A DNA stretch of 64,000 bases from Paraburkholderia atlantica (GTDB lineage: Bacteria; Pseudomonadota; Gammaproteobacteria; Burkholderiales; Burkholderiaceae): assembly GCF_009362785.1 (NCBI RefSeq), contig NZ_WHNQ01000020.1, positions 62,001 to 126,000 of the forward strand, read 5' to 3'. Every line of letters begins with the position of its first letter. The first letter of the stretch is position 1. A program made the translations under genes and the position numbers. Positions 16,607 to 25,179 of the stretch are shown piece by piece. Under the pieces are notes generated by a model that worked only from the letters and a program-made list of their open reading frames with translations, did not search any database and was not told the DNA's origin.

Positions 16607-18043
16607 TTACCTCACCGCTGCGGGTTCGGCATCGGGCGGTGTTGCCGTGACGTGCTGCGCCTGTTGCGACTCGCGCTTGATCCGCTCGATATCGCGAAAG
16701 CGGGTAGCCGGATGCGTCTGCGGCAGGCGCGCACCGTCGCCGAACAGCTTCTCGCGCAGCGTGCCGGGCGTGTACGCGGTCGGATAGACGCCGCGGCGCT
16801 GCAACTCGGGCACGAGGTAATGGACGACGTCTTCGAACGTTTCGTGCGCGATGGCATACGCAAGGTTGAATCCGTCAACGCCGGTTGCCTTGACCCATTG
16901 CTGCAGGATGTCCGCCACTGTCGAAGGCGATCCGACGAATACAGGCCCCATGCCGCCGACGCCGCCCCAGATCGCGAGTTCCTCGATGGTCCATGCCTTG
17001 TCGCCGCCTGACAGATGTTCGACGGCCGAGACGATGGCGTTGGTTTCGACGCGTCTCACGAGATCGGTGGGCGCGTACTGGCCGAAGTCGATACCCGTCC
17101 ATCCCGACATGAACACGAGCGATCCGTCATACGACACATAGCGCTTGTACTCATCGAACTTCGCCTGCGCCTTCGCATCGGTTTCATCGACGATCACGGT
17201 GACGAGGTTGTAGATAAGCAGCTTGTCCGGATCGCGTCCTGCTTCCGCTGCCTGGCGTCGCACATCGCTGACGTAGTTTTTCAGGACGGCTTGCGTCGGC
17301 GCGGCGACGAACACGCATTCGGCGTGCTGCGCAGCGAATGCCTTACCCGGGCCCGATGCACCTGCCTGAAAGAGCACCGGCGTGCGCTGCGCAGAAGGCT
17401 CGCAAAGGTGATAGCCGGGCACTTCGAAGTACTTGCCCTTGTGGCCGATTTCGTGGACCTTCTCCGGATGCGTGAACACGCGCTTCTCGCGGTCGCGGAC
17501 AACCGCGCCGTCTTCCCAGCTTCCTTCCAGAAGCTTATACAGAACTTCGACGTATTCCGTCGCGACTTCATAGCGATTGCCGTGATCGCGCAATCCGCCT
17601 TCGCTGATGTTCTTCGCGCCGCTCTCCAGATACGACGTGACGATATTCCACGCGAGCCGGCCCTTCGTCAGATGATCGGCGGTCGAGAGGCGGCGCGCGA
17701 AGGTGTACGGATGCTCGAAACTCGTCGACGCCGTGATGCCGATGCCAAGGTGCTCGGTGACCATCGCGATCGGCGCGGCGAGTTGCAGCGGATCGTTGAC
17801 GGGAATCTGCGCGGCCTGATGCAGCGCGTGATAGTTGTTGCCCTTGTAGACGTCGTAATAGCCGATCACGTCGGCGATAAAGATGCCGTCGAAAATACCT
17901 TTCTCCAATACCTTCGCGAGATCCGTCCAGTATTCGAGATCCTTGTATTGCCACGAGCGGTCGCGCGGATGGGCCCACAAGCCCGGCGACTGATGACCGA
18001 CGCAATTCATCTCGAATGCGTTGAAGCGAATGGGTTTGGTCAT
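16607..18043 (-). CDS. DmoA/NtaA-family FMN-dependent monooxygenase
   Basis: About 478 residues (start at ATG 18043, MTKPIRFNAFEMNCVGHQSP; ATG 18052 adds three). It is a luciferase-like TIM barrel of the dimethylsulfide monooxygenase/nitrilotriacetate monooxygenase A/DszA group: RDRSWQYKDLEYWTDLAKVL, GRLAWNIVTSYLESGAKN, RTPVLFQAGASGPGKAFAAQ and FAAQHAECVFVAAPT are hallmark segments. It uses reduced FMN supplied by a separate reductase and O2 to cleave or oxidise a sulfur or amine compound. It is read directly after the SfnB-like gene at 18049-19290, giving a two-gene desulfurisation operon. The substrate is unknown. Confidence 0.87.
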   Translation of the reverse strand: MTKPIRFNAFEMNCVGHQSPGLWAHPRDRSWQYKDLEYWTDLAKVLEKGIFDGIFIADVIGYYDVYKGNNYHALHQAAQIPVNDPLQLAAPIAMVTEHLGIGITASTSFEHPYTFARRLSTADHLTKGRLAWNIVTSYLESGAKNISEGGLRDHGNRYEVATEYVEVLYKLLEGSWEDGAVVRDREKRVFTHPEKVHEIGHKGKYFEVPGYHLCEPSAQRTPVLFQAGASGPGKAFAAQHAECVFVAAPTQAVLKNYVSDVRRQAAEAGRDPDKLLIYNLVTVIVDETDAKAQAKFDEYKRYVSYDGSLVFMSGWTGIDFGQYAPTDLVRRVETNAIVSAVEHLSGGDKAWTIEELAIWGGVGGMGPVFVGSPSTVADILQQWVKATGVDGFNLAYAIAHETFEDVVHYLVPELQRRGVYPTAYTPGTLREKLFGDGARLPQTHPATRFRDIERIKRESQQAQHVTATPPDAEPAAVR

Positions 18044-18048
18044 GACGC

Positions 18049-19290
18049 TCACTTGCTCCCCCGGCCGGGGCCGTTGCCGATGCTCCAGATAAACGGCGGC
18101 TCCTTGCCGTTAATCACCCAGTCGCCGACGATGCGCGCCTTGTAGACGAGGGGATTGTGCGACGACACGGTGCGCGCGTTGCGCCAGTGACGATCGAGCG
18201 CCTGCGTGGTGCTGGTCGCCGACGCACCGAGCGCATCGAACAGATGCGTCGCCGCGCGCAATACGAGTTCCGACACGACAAGCTGGCTCTGCGCCGATTC
18301 GAGTTCGGCATCGACGTTGGCGCGATGCTGCGCTTCGGCATCGTTGGAAAAACGGGCTTCGTACGCGCGTTGCAAAGGCTGCGCCGCCTGCCCTGTCAGC
18401 GCCTGTGCCGCATAGGCCCATGAGGCGATTTCGCCCGCCACCTGCTGGATCTGCGCGTCTTCGCTCACGTGCGGCGCATTGCCGTGACTATAGATGCGCT
18501 TGCGCTGCCGCACCAGCGTGCCGACGTCGCGCGTAATGGCCGCACCGATGCCCGCCAGTGTGGCGACATGCACCAACTGATAAAACGCAGTCTGATACTT
18601 GAAGCGCCGCTCGAACGCAATGATGTCATGCGCATCGACCGAGGCATTGATGAATACGGTCGTGCCGCTGCCCGTGGTTGTCTGGCCGAACCCGTCCCAG
18701 TCGTCCTTGCGCAACACACCGGGTTGATTCGTGCTGACGGCGGCGATTACGTCGGCGCCGTCTTCCTCGCGTTTCGCGAGCACGTCGATCCACTCGGCAA
18801 AGATGCTACCCGTGCTGTAGTACTTCGAGCCATTCACCACGTACTGGCCATCGCGTCGGGATACGCTGGTCGACAGCGTGCCGACGGCGACGTCACCCAC
18901 CTCGGACCACGCGCTGCCCACCAGTTGTCCGCTCACGAAGCGGTCGAACCAGGTGTTGCGCTCGGTGCCGGGCGGCACATTCAGCCAGTCTTCGACGAAA
19001 GCGAAGTGCGCGCGCAACGCCTGCGGCAGATTCGAATCGGCCGCGGCGAGTTCGATCAGAAGACGAAACAGTTGCGGCAGCGATGCACCGGCACCGCCAT
19101 GCGCGACCGGTATCCGCACTGCGCCGAAGCCCGCGTCCTTGAGCCAGCCAATCGCTTCATGCGGCAATTCGCGCGAACGGTCGCGCTGTGCCGCACCTTC
19201 GGCGATACGCGCGAAGATTGGGCGAAAGCGATTGGCGAGTGATTCGTAGTCGGTTCCGACGGAGAGATCGGCGGCGTGCGATGAGGTCAT
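18049..19290 (-). CDS. SfnB/DszC-like flavoprotein monooxygenase (acyl-CoA dehydrogenase fold)
   Basis: A 413-residue protein. The start at ATG 19290 has AAAGGA 9 bases upstream; the frame runs open to 19365. The three-domain fold is seen as an N-terminal helical part (ANRFRPIFARIAEGAAQRDR), a middle barrel with YVVNGSKYYSTGSIFAEWID and DDWDGFGQTTTGSGTTVF, and a C-terminal helical bundle ending HWRNARTVSSHNPLVYK. The HWRNARTxxxHNP ending is typical of DszC/SfnB sulfur-acquisition enzymes rather than fatty-acid dehydrogenases. It likely uses FMNH2 and O2 on a sulfur substrate. It shares a 5-base gap or small overlap with the DmoA-like gene and is divergent from a CUT2 transporter. Confidence 0.85.
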   Translation of the reverse strand: MTSSHAADLSVGTDYESLANRFRPIFARIAEGAAQRDRSRELPHEAIGWLKDAGFGAVRIPVAHGGAGASLPQLFRLLIELAAADSNLPQALRAHFAFVEDWLNVPPGTERNTWFDRFVSGQLVGSAWSEVGDVAVGTLSTSVSRRDGQYVVNGSKYYSTGSIFAEWIDVLAKREEDGADVIAAVSTNQPGVLRKDDWDGFGQTTTGSGTTVFINASVDAHDIIAFERRFKYQTAFYQLVHVATLAGIGAAITRDVGTLVRQRKRIYSHGNAPHVSEDAQIQQVAGEIASWAYAAQALTGQAAQPLQRAYEARFSNDAEAQHRANVDAELESAQSQLVVSELVLRAATHLFDALGASATSTTQALDRHWRNARTVSSHNPLVYKARIVGDWVINGKEPPFIWSIGNGPGRGSK

Positions 19291-19351
19291 GCAGATCCTT
19301 TGAAAGGCGGTAGCGAAGCCCACGACGCGCATGGAGCGCTGGACAAAGGCG

Positions 19352-19382
19352 AGTATAAAAATCACCGCTCGCCGCGCGTAAA
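19352..19382 (-). promoter_or_regulatory. Possible sigma-70 promoter for the SfnB-DmoA operon
   Basis: Reading leftward, TATACT (19357-19352) is a close -10 match, with TTTACG (19382-19377) as a possible -35 at a slightly long 19-base spacing. It lies about 60 bases before the start codon at 19290. No activator site is assigned. Confidence 0.35.
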
Positions 19383-19384
19383 TA

Positions 19385-19408
19385 ACGGATTGGCAGATCG
19401 TTATCCGT
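19385..19408. promoter_or_regulatory. Imperfect dyad in the divergent region (possible LysR-type site)
   Basis: ACGGAT and ATCCGT face each other across 12 bases, with the inner AACG/CGTT also matching. It sits in the 277-base divergent region between the SfnB-DmoA operon and the CUT2 transporter operon, just upstream of the leftward promoter candidate. Spacing and length fit a LysR-type regulator such as CysB or SsuR, the known sulfur regulators of Burkholderia, but this is inference. Confidence 0.3.
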
Positions 19409-19567
19409 ATGGCGACTTATGTCGACGATAGCGGCGGTATGACTGCGGGGACAGAAAGTGCCATCAATCGGTTGAGAATACTAAGCATATGAATAGCGAT
19501 TCGTTTGCGGCATGGACGAGCTTGTCTAGCATGAAAGGTCATGCATCCAGAAGCGATCCTCCCTGCA

Positions 19568-21067
19568 ATGAATCAGCCTGTCCTGAAGGCGGTCTCCATC
19601 ACGAAGCGATTCGGCGCGACGACTGCGCTGACCCATCTCGATCTCGACATCCGTGCGGGAGAGGTGGTGGCGTTGATGGGCGCGAACGGCGCGGGCAAAT
19701 CGACGCTCGTCAAGATAATCAGCGGCGTCTACGGAGCGGATAGCGGTGCGCTGACGTTGCGCGGCGAACCCTTCGCGCCTTGGTCGCCGCAGCAGGCCAA
19801 ACGGCTTGGCGTCGCGACCGTGCATCAAAGCACCGCTGATGCCGTGGTCCCGACGTTATCCATTGCGGATAACCTGCTGCTCGATCAGCTTTGCGATGCG
19901 GCGACTGCGTGGCGTATGACGCCAGCGGTGCGCGTCGATGCCGCACGGCCACTTGCGCTGCGCGTGGGACTCGAAGTCGACCTGTCTGCGCCGTTGCATA
20001 CGCTGTCGCTGGCAGGGCAGCAACTTGTGACCCTGGCGCGTGCATTGGCCGGCAATCCGTCGTTGCTGATTCTCGATGAGCCTACGGCGAGTCTTTCTGC
20101 GCCGGAAGCGGAGCGGCTTTTCGCCTTGATCGAGCGTTTGCGTGCCGACGGCGCGGCGATATTGCTGGTGTCTCACCGGCTAGGTGACTTGCGCCGCATC
20201 GCGGACCGCGTGACCGTCATGCGCGATGGCCGCATCGTGGCGAATCTGCGTCCGCCCATCGATTTCGACGCCGCGGTAGAAACGATGATCGGCCATGCAC
20301 TGCCCGCCGATCGCGCTGCGCCGCACGACAGCGGCACATCCAGCGACGTGGTGTTCAGCGCGCGCGATCTGAAGCTGACGCCAGCTTCGATACCTTTCGA
20401 TCTGGACGTCGAAGAAGGCAAGATCGTGGCGATTGCAGGCCCCATCGGCGGCGGAAAATCGCGTCTCGCGCGCGTCATTTTTGGCGAAACGCGCGCCGTG
20501 CAAGGCGACATGCAGTTGCTCGGCAAGCCATGGCGACCGCGCTCGCCCGCTGACGCGATTCGCGCGGGTGTCTACCTCGCGGGAGAAGACCGCTGGCGCT
20601 CGTCGCTGTTTCCGGACAGCGTGCCGTTCGCATCGATCGCGGGCACACTCAGTTTTCCATTTCTGCCACGCTGGCATAAGGGCGGCTTCGTGCGTCGTGA
20701 GACGGAGCGGGCGGCGGCCGGCGAGGCGATTGCCGCATTCGGCGTGCGCTGCACGGGACCGGACGACCGGCTGTCGCGTCTGTCGGGCGGCAATCAGCAA
20801 AAGGTCGTGCTCGCGCGCTGGCACGCGGAACCATCGAAGCTGTTGCTGCTCGACGAACCGTTTCAGGGCGTCGATGCAGGCGCGCGCGCCGACATCGTGG
20901 CACTGCTGCGCAAGCGTGCGGCGGGGCGTGCCACGCTGGTGTTCGTCAGCGATCTCGAAGAAGCGTTCGAAATCGCCGATCGCGTCGTGCATTTCGATCG
21001 CGGTACGACACTCGAGCGCGCGGCTCCCGCCGATTCTCTTTCTTTTGTTGCTCTCCCTCATTCATGA
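19568..21067 (+). CDS. CUT2 (sugar-type) ABC transporter ATP-binding protein, RbsA-like
   Basis: About 499 residues with two ATPase domains. Domain 1 has Walker A GANGAGKST (near residue 37) and signature SLAGQQLV with Walker B LLILDEPTAS. Domain 2 has a deviant Walker A GPIGGGKSR near residue 295, the signature LSGGNQQKVVLARW and LLLLDEPFQGVD. This fusion layout is that of RbsA/MglA. The first signature is weak (SLAGQQ instead of LSxGQ). The start at ATG 19568 fits family alignment; 19541 is an alternative, and neither has a strong ribosome site. It overlaps the permease by 4 bases. The operon also contains an SfnB-like enzyme, so the ligand may be an organosulfur compound rather than a sugar. 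Confidence 0.85.
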   Translation: MNQPVLKAVSITKRFGATTALTHLDLDIRAGEVVALMGANGAGKSTLVKIISGVYGADSGALTLRGEPFAPWSPQQAKRLGVATVHQSTADAVVPTLSIADNLLLDQLCDAATAWRMTPAVRVDAARPLALRVGLEVDLSAPLHTLSLAGQQLVTLARALAGNPSLLILDEPTASLSAPEAERLFALIERLRADGAAILLVSHRLGDLRRIADRVTVMRDGRIVANLRPPIDFDAAVETMIGHALPADRAAPHDSGTSSDVVFSARDLKLTPASIPFDLDVEEGKIVAIAGPIGGGKSRLARVIFGETRAVQGDMQLLGKPWRPRSPADAIRAGVYLAGEDRWRSSLFPDSVPFASIAGTLSFPFLPRWHKGGFVRRETERAAAGEAIAAFGVRCTGPDDRLSRLSGGNQQKVVLARWHAEPSKLLLLDEPFQGVDAGARADIVALLRKRAAGRATLVFVSDLEEAFEIADRVVHFDRGTTLERAAPADSLSFVALPHS

Positions 21068-22119
21068 AATCCACCACCCCGTCCGTGACGACGAACGTCC
21101 CTGCCGAATCGACGGCGCGCCCGCGCTCGGGCAGTCTGCGCGAGCATCTGGAACGCACGGGCATCCTGCTGGTGCTGGCCGTCCTGATCGTCGTGTTCGC
21201 GGTGCGCGAGCCAGCCTTTCTGAACGTCGACAATCTGCTGAGCATTCTGCAGGCCGTTTCGATCGTCGCGCTGCTGGGCATAGGCGTCACGATCACGCTG
21301 GCGGCAGGCGGCTTCGATCTCTCGGTAGGCAGCGTCGCTGCAACCGCGCAAATGGTCGCGAGCTATGTGCTGATCGTATGGCATGGCGGAGCGTGGAGCG
21401 CCGTGCTGGCCTGTCTGGCATTCGGCGTAGTCGCGGGCCTGTTCAATGGTGTGCTTATCACACGTCTGCGCGTGCCCGACCAGCTTGCCACGCTCGGCAC
21501 GCTGTTCCTGCTGGCAGGTCTGCAATTGATTCCGACAGGCGGGCGTTCGCTTGCGACGGGCACCGTGCTGCCCGACGGCACGGAAGCGACGGGCAGCTTT
21601 CCCGATCTGTTTCTCGCGCTGGGGCGTTCGCGCCTGTTGGACATCGTGCCGCTGCCTGTTCTGCTGCTGGCGGCGTTGACGGCGGTGGCGTGCTTCGTCA
21701 TGGAGGCGACGCGCTGGGGGCGGGTGATCTATGCGATCGGCGGCAACGAAACGGCCGCGCGCCTCGCCGGCGCGCCGACGGCTCGCTATCGCATCGCGGC
21801 CTATGTCGCGTCATCGACGATTGCCGCGTTGGGCGGTGTGCTGATTGCGGCACGCGTCGGCCGGGGCGATGTGAGCGCGGGGCATTCGTTGCTGCTCGAC
21901 GCCGTCGCGGCGGCGCTGGTCGGCTACGCGGTATGGGGCGCGAAGCGGCCCAACGTGCTCGGCACGGTGGTGGGCGCGGTGTTCGTCGGCGTGCTGCTCA
22001 ACGGCCTGACCATGCTGAACGCGCCGTACTACATGCAGGACTTCATCAAGGGCGTGCTGCTCGTGTTTGCATTGGCTTTCACATTCAGTGTCGGCTCGCG
22101 TTCGGGTGCGCGCGGGTGA
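21064..22119 (+). CDS. CUT2 ABC transporter permease, RbsC-like
   Basis: A 351-residue membrane protein with about ten hydrophobic segments. Family marks: SIVALLGIGVTITLAAGGFD then DLSVGSVAATAQMVASY, VIYAIGGNETAARLAGAPTA and the C-terminal KGVLLVFALAFTF. It pairs with the double ATPase at 19568-21067 (4-base overlap) and the periplasmic binding protein at 23504-24574. A 110-base gap precedes the SfnB-like gene. Confidence 0.86.
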   Translation: MKSTTPSVTTNVPAESTARPRSGSLREHLERTGILLVLAVLIVVFAVREPAFLNVDNLLSILQAVSIVALLGIGVTITLAAGGFDLSVGSVAATAQMVASYVLIVWHGGAWSAVLACLAFGVVAGLFNGVLITRLRVPDQLATLGTLFLLAGLQLIPTGGRSLATGTVLPDGTEATGSFPDLFLALGRSRLLDIVPLPVLLLAALTAVACFVMEATRWGRVIYAIGGNETAARLAGAPTARYRIAAYVASSTIAALGGVLIAARVGRGDVSAGHSLLLDAVAAALVGYAVWGAKRPNVLGTVVGAVFVGVLLNGLTMLNAPYYMQDFIKGVLLVFALAFTFSVGSRSGARG

Positions 22120-22229
22120 GACGAGAAAACCATCTGCGCATCGACGTCATATCCATTTGCAAATCGCTCAGTTTGTGATCGTGACGAGCGTTGCTAGTCT
22201 GTGCCGATAGTCATCAAAGGGAGACATTC

Positions 22230-23465
22230 ATGGCCGAAACCGACGTAGCCGATCAACAGCAGACGGACGCGCATGCCCGCGCGGTGCGGGTGATCGCCGA
22301 CGATGCGCAAGCCATTGCCGTCGCGCATGAGCTGGCGCGGCGTATTGCGGCGGGTGCATCCGAGCGCGATCGCGAGCGCCGGTTGCCGCGCGAAGAGATC
22401 GAGTGGTTCTCGCAATCGGGGCTGTGGGGCATCACGGTGCCGAAGGCGTATGGCGGCGCGGGTGTGTCGTTCGTCACGCTGACGGAGGTCATCAAGATCG
22501 TCTCTGCGGCCGATCCGTCGCTTGGCCAGTTGCCGCAGAATCATTTCGGCCTGGTCGATGTGATTGTGTTGACAGGCACCGAAGAACAAAAGCGCTATTT
22601 CTTTGCGGAAATCCTGGCGGGCAAGCGCTTCGGCAACGGCTTCTCCGAAAAGGGCACGAAGAACGTGCTCGATCTCAGGACCACGGTGCGGCGCGATGGC
22701 GACGACTATGTGATTGACGGCACGAAGTTCTATTCGACAGGGGCACTATTCGCGCACTACGTGCCCGTGCTTGGGCTCGATGAAGAACGCAAAGCGTGGC
22801 TCGCGTATATCCCCAAGGGCACGGCGGGCCTTGAGGTCATCGACGACTGGTCCGGCTTTGGCCAGCGTACGACGGCAAGCGGTACGGTCACGCTGGAAGA
22901 CGTGCGCGTGCCGGCGTCGCACGTGCTGCCTGCGCAGCGCGTTTCCGACGAACCAACACTCAATGGCCCCGTGTCGCAGATCATTCAGGCTGCCATCGAT
23001 GCAGGCATCGCGAAAGCCGCCATCGCCGATACGCTCGAATTCGTTCGCACGCGCGCGCGACCGTGGGTCGACAGCGGCGTCGACAAGGCCGGCGACGATC
23101 CGCTCACGCTGCGTGAAATCGGCCGCCTGCATATCCAGCTGCATGCCGCCGAAGCGCTGCTCGAACGCGCTGCACGCGTGCTCGACGAATTGTCGGCCAA
23201 AGGCGCGACCACGGAAGACGATGTCGCGCGTGCCTCGGTCGCCGTCGGCGAGGCCAAGGTATTGACGACCGAAATCGCGCTGCTGGCCGGCGAAAAGCTC
23301 TTCGAACTCGCGGGCACGCAGTCGACCCTGAGCGAACACAACTTCGACCGTCACTGGCGCAACGCGCGCACGCATACGCTGCACGATCCTGTCCGATGGA
23401 AGTATCACCTCGTCGGCAACTACTATGTGAACGGCGTGAAACCGGCACGTCACGCATGGAACTGA
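22230..23465 (+). CDS. SfnB-family sulfur acquisition oxidoreductase (acyl-CoA dehydrogenase fold)
   Basis: A 411-residue protein from ATG 22230 with AAGGGAG upstream. It carries the SfnB hallmarks: RDRERRLPREEIEWFSQSGL, GITVPKAYGGAGVSFVTL, QLPQNHFGLVDV, FYSTGALFAHYVPV, DDWSGFGQRTTASGTV and the ending HWRNARTHTLHDPVRWKYHL. SfnB is a flavoenzyme of organosulfur use (dimethylsulfone in pseudomonads) believed to work with FMNH2 monooxygenases. The gene lies between the permease and binding-protein genes of a CUT2 transporter, which is unusual and ties transport directly to oxidation of the same compound. Confidence 0.87.
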   Translation: MAETDVADQQQTDAHARAVRVIADDAQAIAVAHELARRIAAGASERDRERRLPREEIEWFSQSGLWGITVPKAYGGAGVSFVTLTEVIKIVSAADPSLGQLPQNHFGLVDVIVLTGTEEQKRYFFAEILAGKRFGNGFSEKGTKNVLDLRTTVRRDGDDYVIDGTKFYSTGALFAHYVPVLGLDEERKAWLAYIPKGTAGLEVIDDWSGFGQRTTASGTVTLEDVRVPASHVLPAQRVSDEPTLNGPVSQIIQAAIDAGIAKAAIADTLEFVRTRARPWVDSGVDKAGDDPLTLREIGRLHIQLHAAEALLERAARVLDELSAKGATTEDDVARASVAVGEAKVLTTEIALLAGEKLFELAGTQSTLSEHNFDRHWRNARTHTLHDPVRWKYHLVGNYYVNGVKPARHAWN

Positions 23466-23503
23466 CGCTGCCGGTAATCAGGCATCAAACAAGGGGACTT
23501 TCG

Positions 23504-24574
23504 ATGAAATCGCTGTTTCAAAGCCGTTCGATCTGGGTGCGTGCGCTGGGCGCACTGACGTTGTGCTCGGCTGCCGTGCTGTCTGCGGTATCCGCACATT
23601 CCGAGCCGCTCAAAGGCGCACCGGCGCCGTTCGACAAGGGCGGTGTGCGGATCGCGCTCGTCAATTATCTGTCGACGGGTGACTTCTTCCAGGCTTACGA
23701 AGCGGGCGCGCAGAAGCAGGCCAGGGCGCTGGGTGTCGACTTGCGCATCTACGAGGGCCGCCAGGATGCGTCGGAGCAGCGCGAGCAGATCCAGCAGGCA
23801 ATCAGCCTGGGTGTCTCGGCGATCATCGTCAATCACGGCTTGCCGGAGTCGCTGAAAGATGTCGTGCAGCGTGCGCTGGACAAGGGCGTCAAGGTCGTCG
23901 CGTTCGACGTGGATCTCGCCAATCCGAAGGTGCCGCAAATCGAGCAGAGCGATCGCGATCTCGCGTCACTGTTGCTCGATCAGGCTGTGAAGGACAACGG
24001 CGACGCGTTCGCAGCGGGTTACGTGTATGTCGCGGGCTTCGCGCCGCTCGACAGGCGTGACGCCGTGTGGCGCGACTTCAAGCGCGCGCATCCGAACGTG
24101 CAGGAAAAGGCGCGTTGGGGCACGGTGGATAACCCGATCGCGCAGTCCGTTGCGAATCAGGCGTCGGCCGCGTACCGCGCGCATCCGGAGATTCGCGTCG
24201 TGTTCGCACCATACGACGAGTTTGCGCGCGGCGCCAAACTGGCCGCTGACGAAGCCAGACTGTCGTCGAAACTGCGCATTTACAGCGCGGACATTTCGAC
24301 TGCCGATATCGAAGCGATCCGCGCGCCAGGCAGCGCCTGGGTGGCGACAGCGGCGACCAATCCCGCCGTGGTCGGCGCCGTGTCGGTACGTGCGGCGGCC
24401 CTACTGGTGGCAGGACAGGACCCGGGTCATCACATCGTGGTGAAGCCGACGCTGATCACGCGCGACGATCTGTTGAAAAACGACATCAAAACGATTGCGG
24501 ACCTTGGCGAGAAATTCCCTGCCTTCCGTTCGAGTGAGGCGGCCACCGCTGCGTGGATTCCTGCCTCGCAATAA
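23504..24574 (+). CDS. CUT2 ABC transporter substrate-binding protein, RbsB-like
   Basis: A 356-residue periplasmic protein. The start ATG 23504 follows AAGGGG by 7 bases. It has a Sec signal peptide (residues 1-33, ending SAHSEPLKG). The mature fold is the peripla_BP_4 type: VRIALVNYLSTGDFFQAYEAG, REQIQQAISLGVSAIIVNHG, VKVVAFDVDLANPK and an ADISTADIEAI segment. It completes the transporter at 19568-22119 and lies 38 bases after the SfnB-like gene, so all four genes are probably one transcript. The ligand is not deducible. Confidence 0.85.
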   Translation: MKSLFQSRSIWVRALGALTLCSAAVLSAVSAHSEPLKGAPAPFDKGGVRIALVNYLSTGDFFQAYEAGAQKQARALGVDLRIYEGRQDASEQREQIQQAISLGVSAIIVNHGLPESLKDVVQRALDKGVKVVAFDVDLANPKVPQIEQSDRDLASLLLDQAVKDNGDAFAAGYVYVAGFAPLDRRDAVWRDFKRAHPNVQEKARWGTVDNPIAQSVANQASAAYRAHPEIRVVFAPYDEFARGAKLAADEARLSSKLRIYSADISTADIEAIRAPGSAWVATAATNPAVVGAVSVRAAALLVAGQDPGHHIVVKPTLITRDDLLKNDIKTIADLGEKFPAFRSSEAATAAWIPASQ

Positions 24575-24589
24575 GCCGCGAGAAACGTG

Positions 24590-24873
24590 GCACAGGCTGG
24601 CAGTGTCGAAGCGTCACTTCGAACCGCTGCAAAACGAAGGCCGCGTACAACGCGCGGTACTCACGCTCCAACGTACAGCTATCGTCGAAGCCGTAGCCGG
24701 TCGGCTGGACGATGACCGCGCGCGTGAGACCTAGCGCCTTTTGCACTTGCCGGCATGCGCTCAGTAGGCGGCGGAGCAGCGCTCGCGTGCGGCGCGAACG
24801 GATAGCCCTCTTCGTAGATATGGATGTGGCAATCGCTTGGGCCTGGGTGCATCGCTGCCAGAGTCGGATTCAT
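24590..24873 (-). pseudogene. Amidohydrolase-2 family fragment, frameshifted
   Basis: Begins at ATG 24873 with PSDCHIHIYEEGYPFAPHA, the metal-binding HxH start of TIM-barrel amidohydrolases such as 2-pyrone-4,6-dicarboxylate hydrolase. About 40 codons later the homology continues one frame over as LGLTRAVIVQPTGYGFDDSC. It ends after about 90 residues of an expected 280 against the 3' end of the CUT2 binding-protein gene. It follows the hydroxyacid-dehydrogenase relic by 6 bases and once belonged to the same operon. Confidence 0.75.
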
Positions 24874-24879
24874 AGGATG

Positions 24880-25179
24880 TCAGAGGCTGGTGGAGACCGA
24901 CGACGGCGTGGCCGTGTTCCCACCGCTTGCGAATCGGCCTACGCGGCTCGCGCGGGCCGCATTGACCGCAACCTCCGGTATGGCTCCTCGCAGCATTGCT
25001 TCGACTTGCGACACTGTTTCGAGCGCCTGATGTTCGGTTGCCTGCGGCGTAAGACCGCCGATATACGGTGTCGCGATCACCTTCCGATGCCGCGCGAGAA
25101 CCCGCGACGGCATCTGATCCGCTTCACTGCCGACATCCAGCGCGCAACCCGCCAGAGCGTGCCGAGCAATGCGGAACGC
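24880..25179 (-). pseudogene. D-2-hydroxyacid dehydrogenase, C-terminal fragment
   Basis: Directly behind the permease at 25179-26144, out of its frame, the sequence reads AGCALDVGSEADQMPSRVLA, then HRKVIATPYIGGLTPQATEH and a helical tail with ETVSQVEAML. This is the C-terminal cofactor-binding part of the phosphoglycerate-dehydrogenase-like family, with the H-x-G-G loop present as YIGG. Only the last 80-90 residues remain, with no start. An N-terminal piece of a protein of the same family lies at 32729-32905 on the other strand. Confidence 0.75.

Noticed and set aside
22150..22210. A sigma-54 promoter before the SfnB-like gene at 22230
   Set aside because: SfnR-type control would need a GG-N10-GC core. 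The closest match, GTGACGAGCGTTGCT, lacks the GG, so I do not call it.
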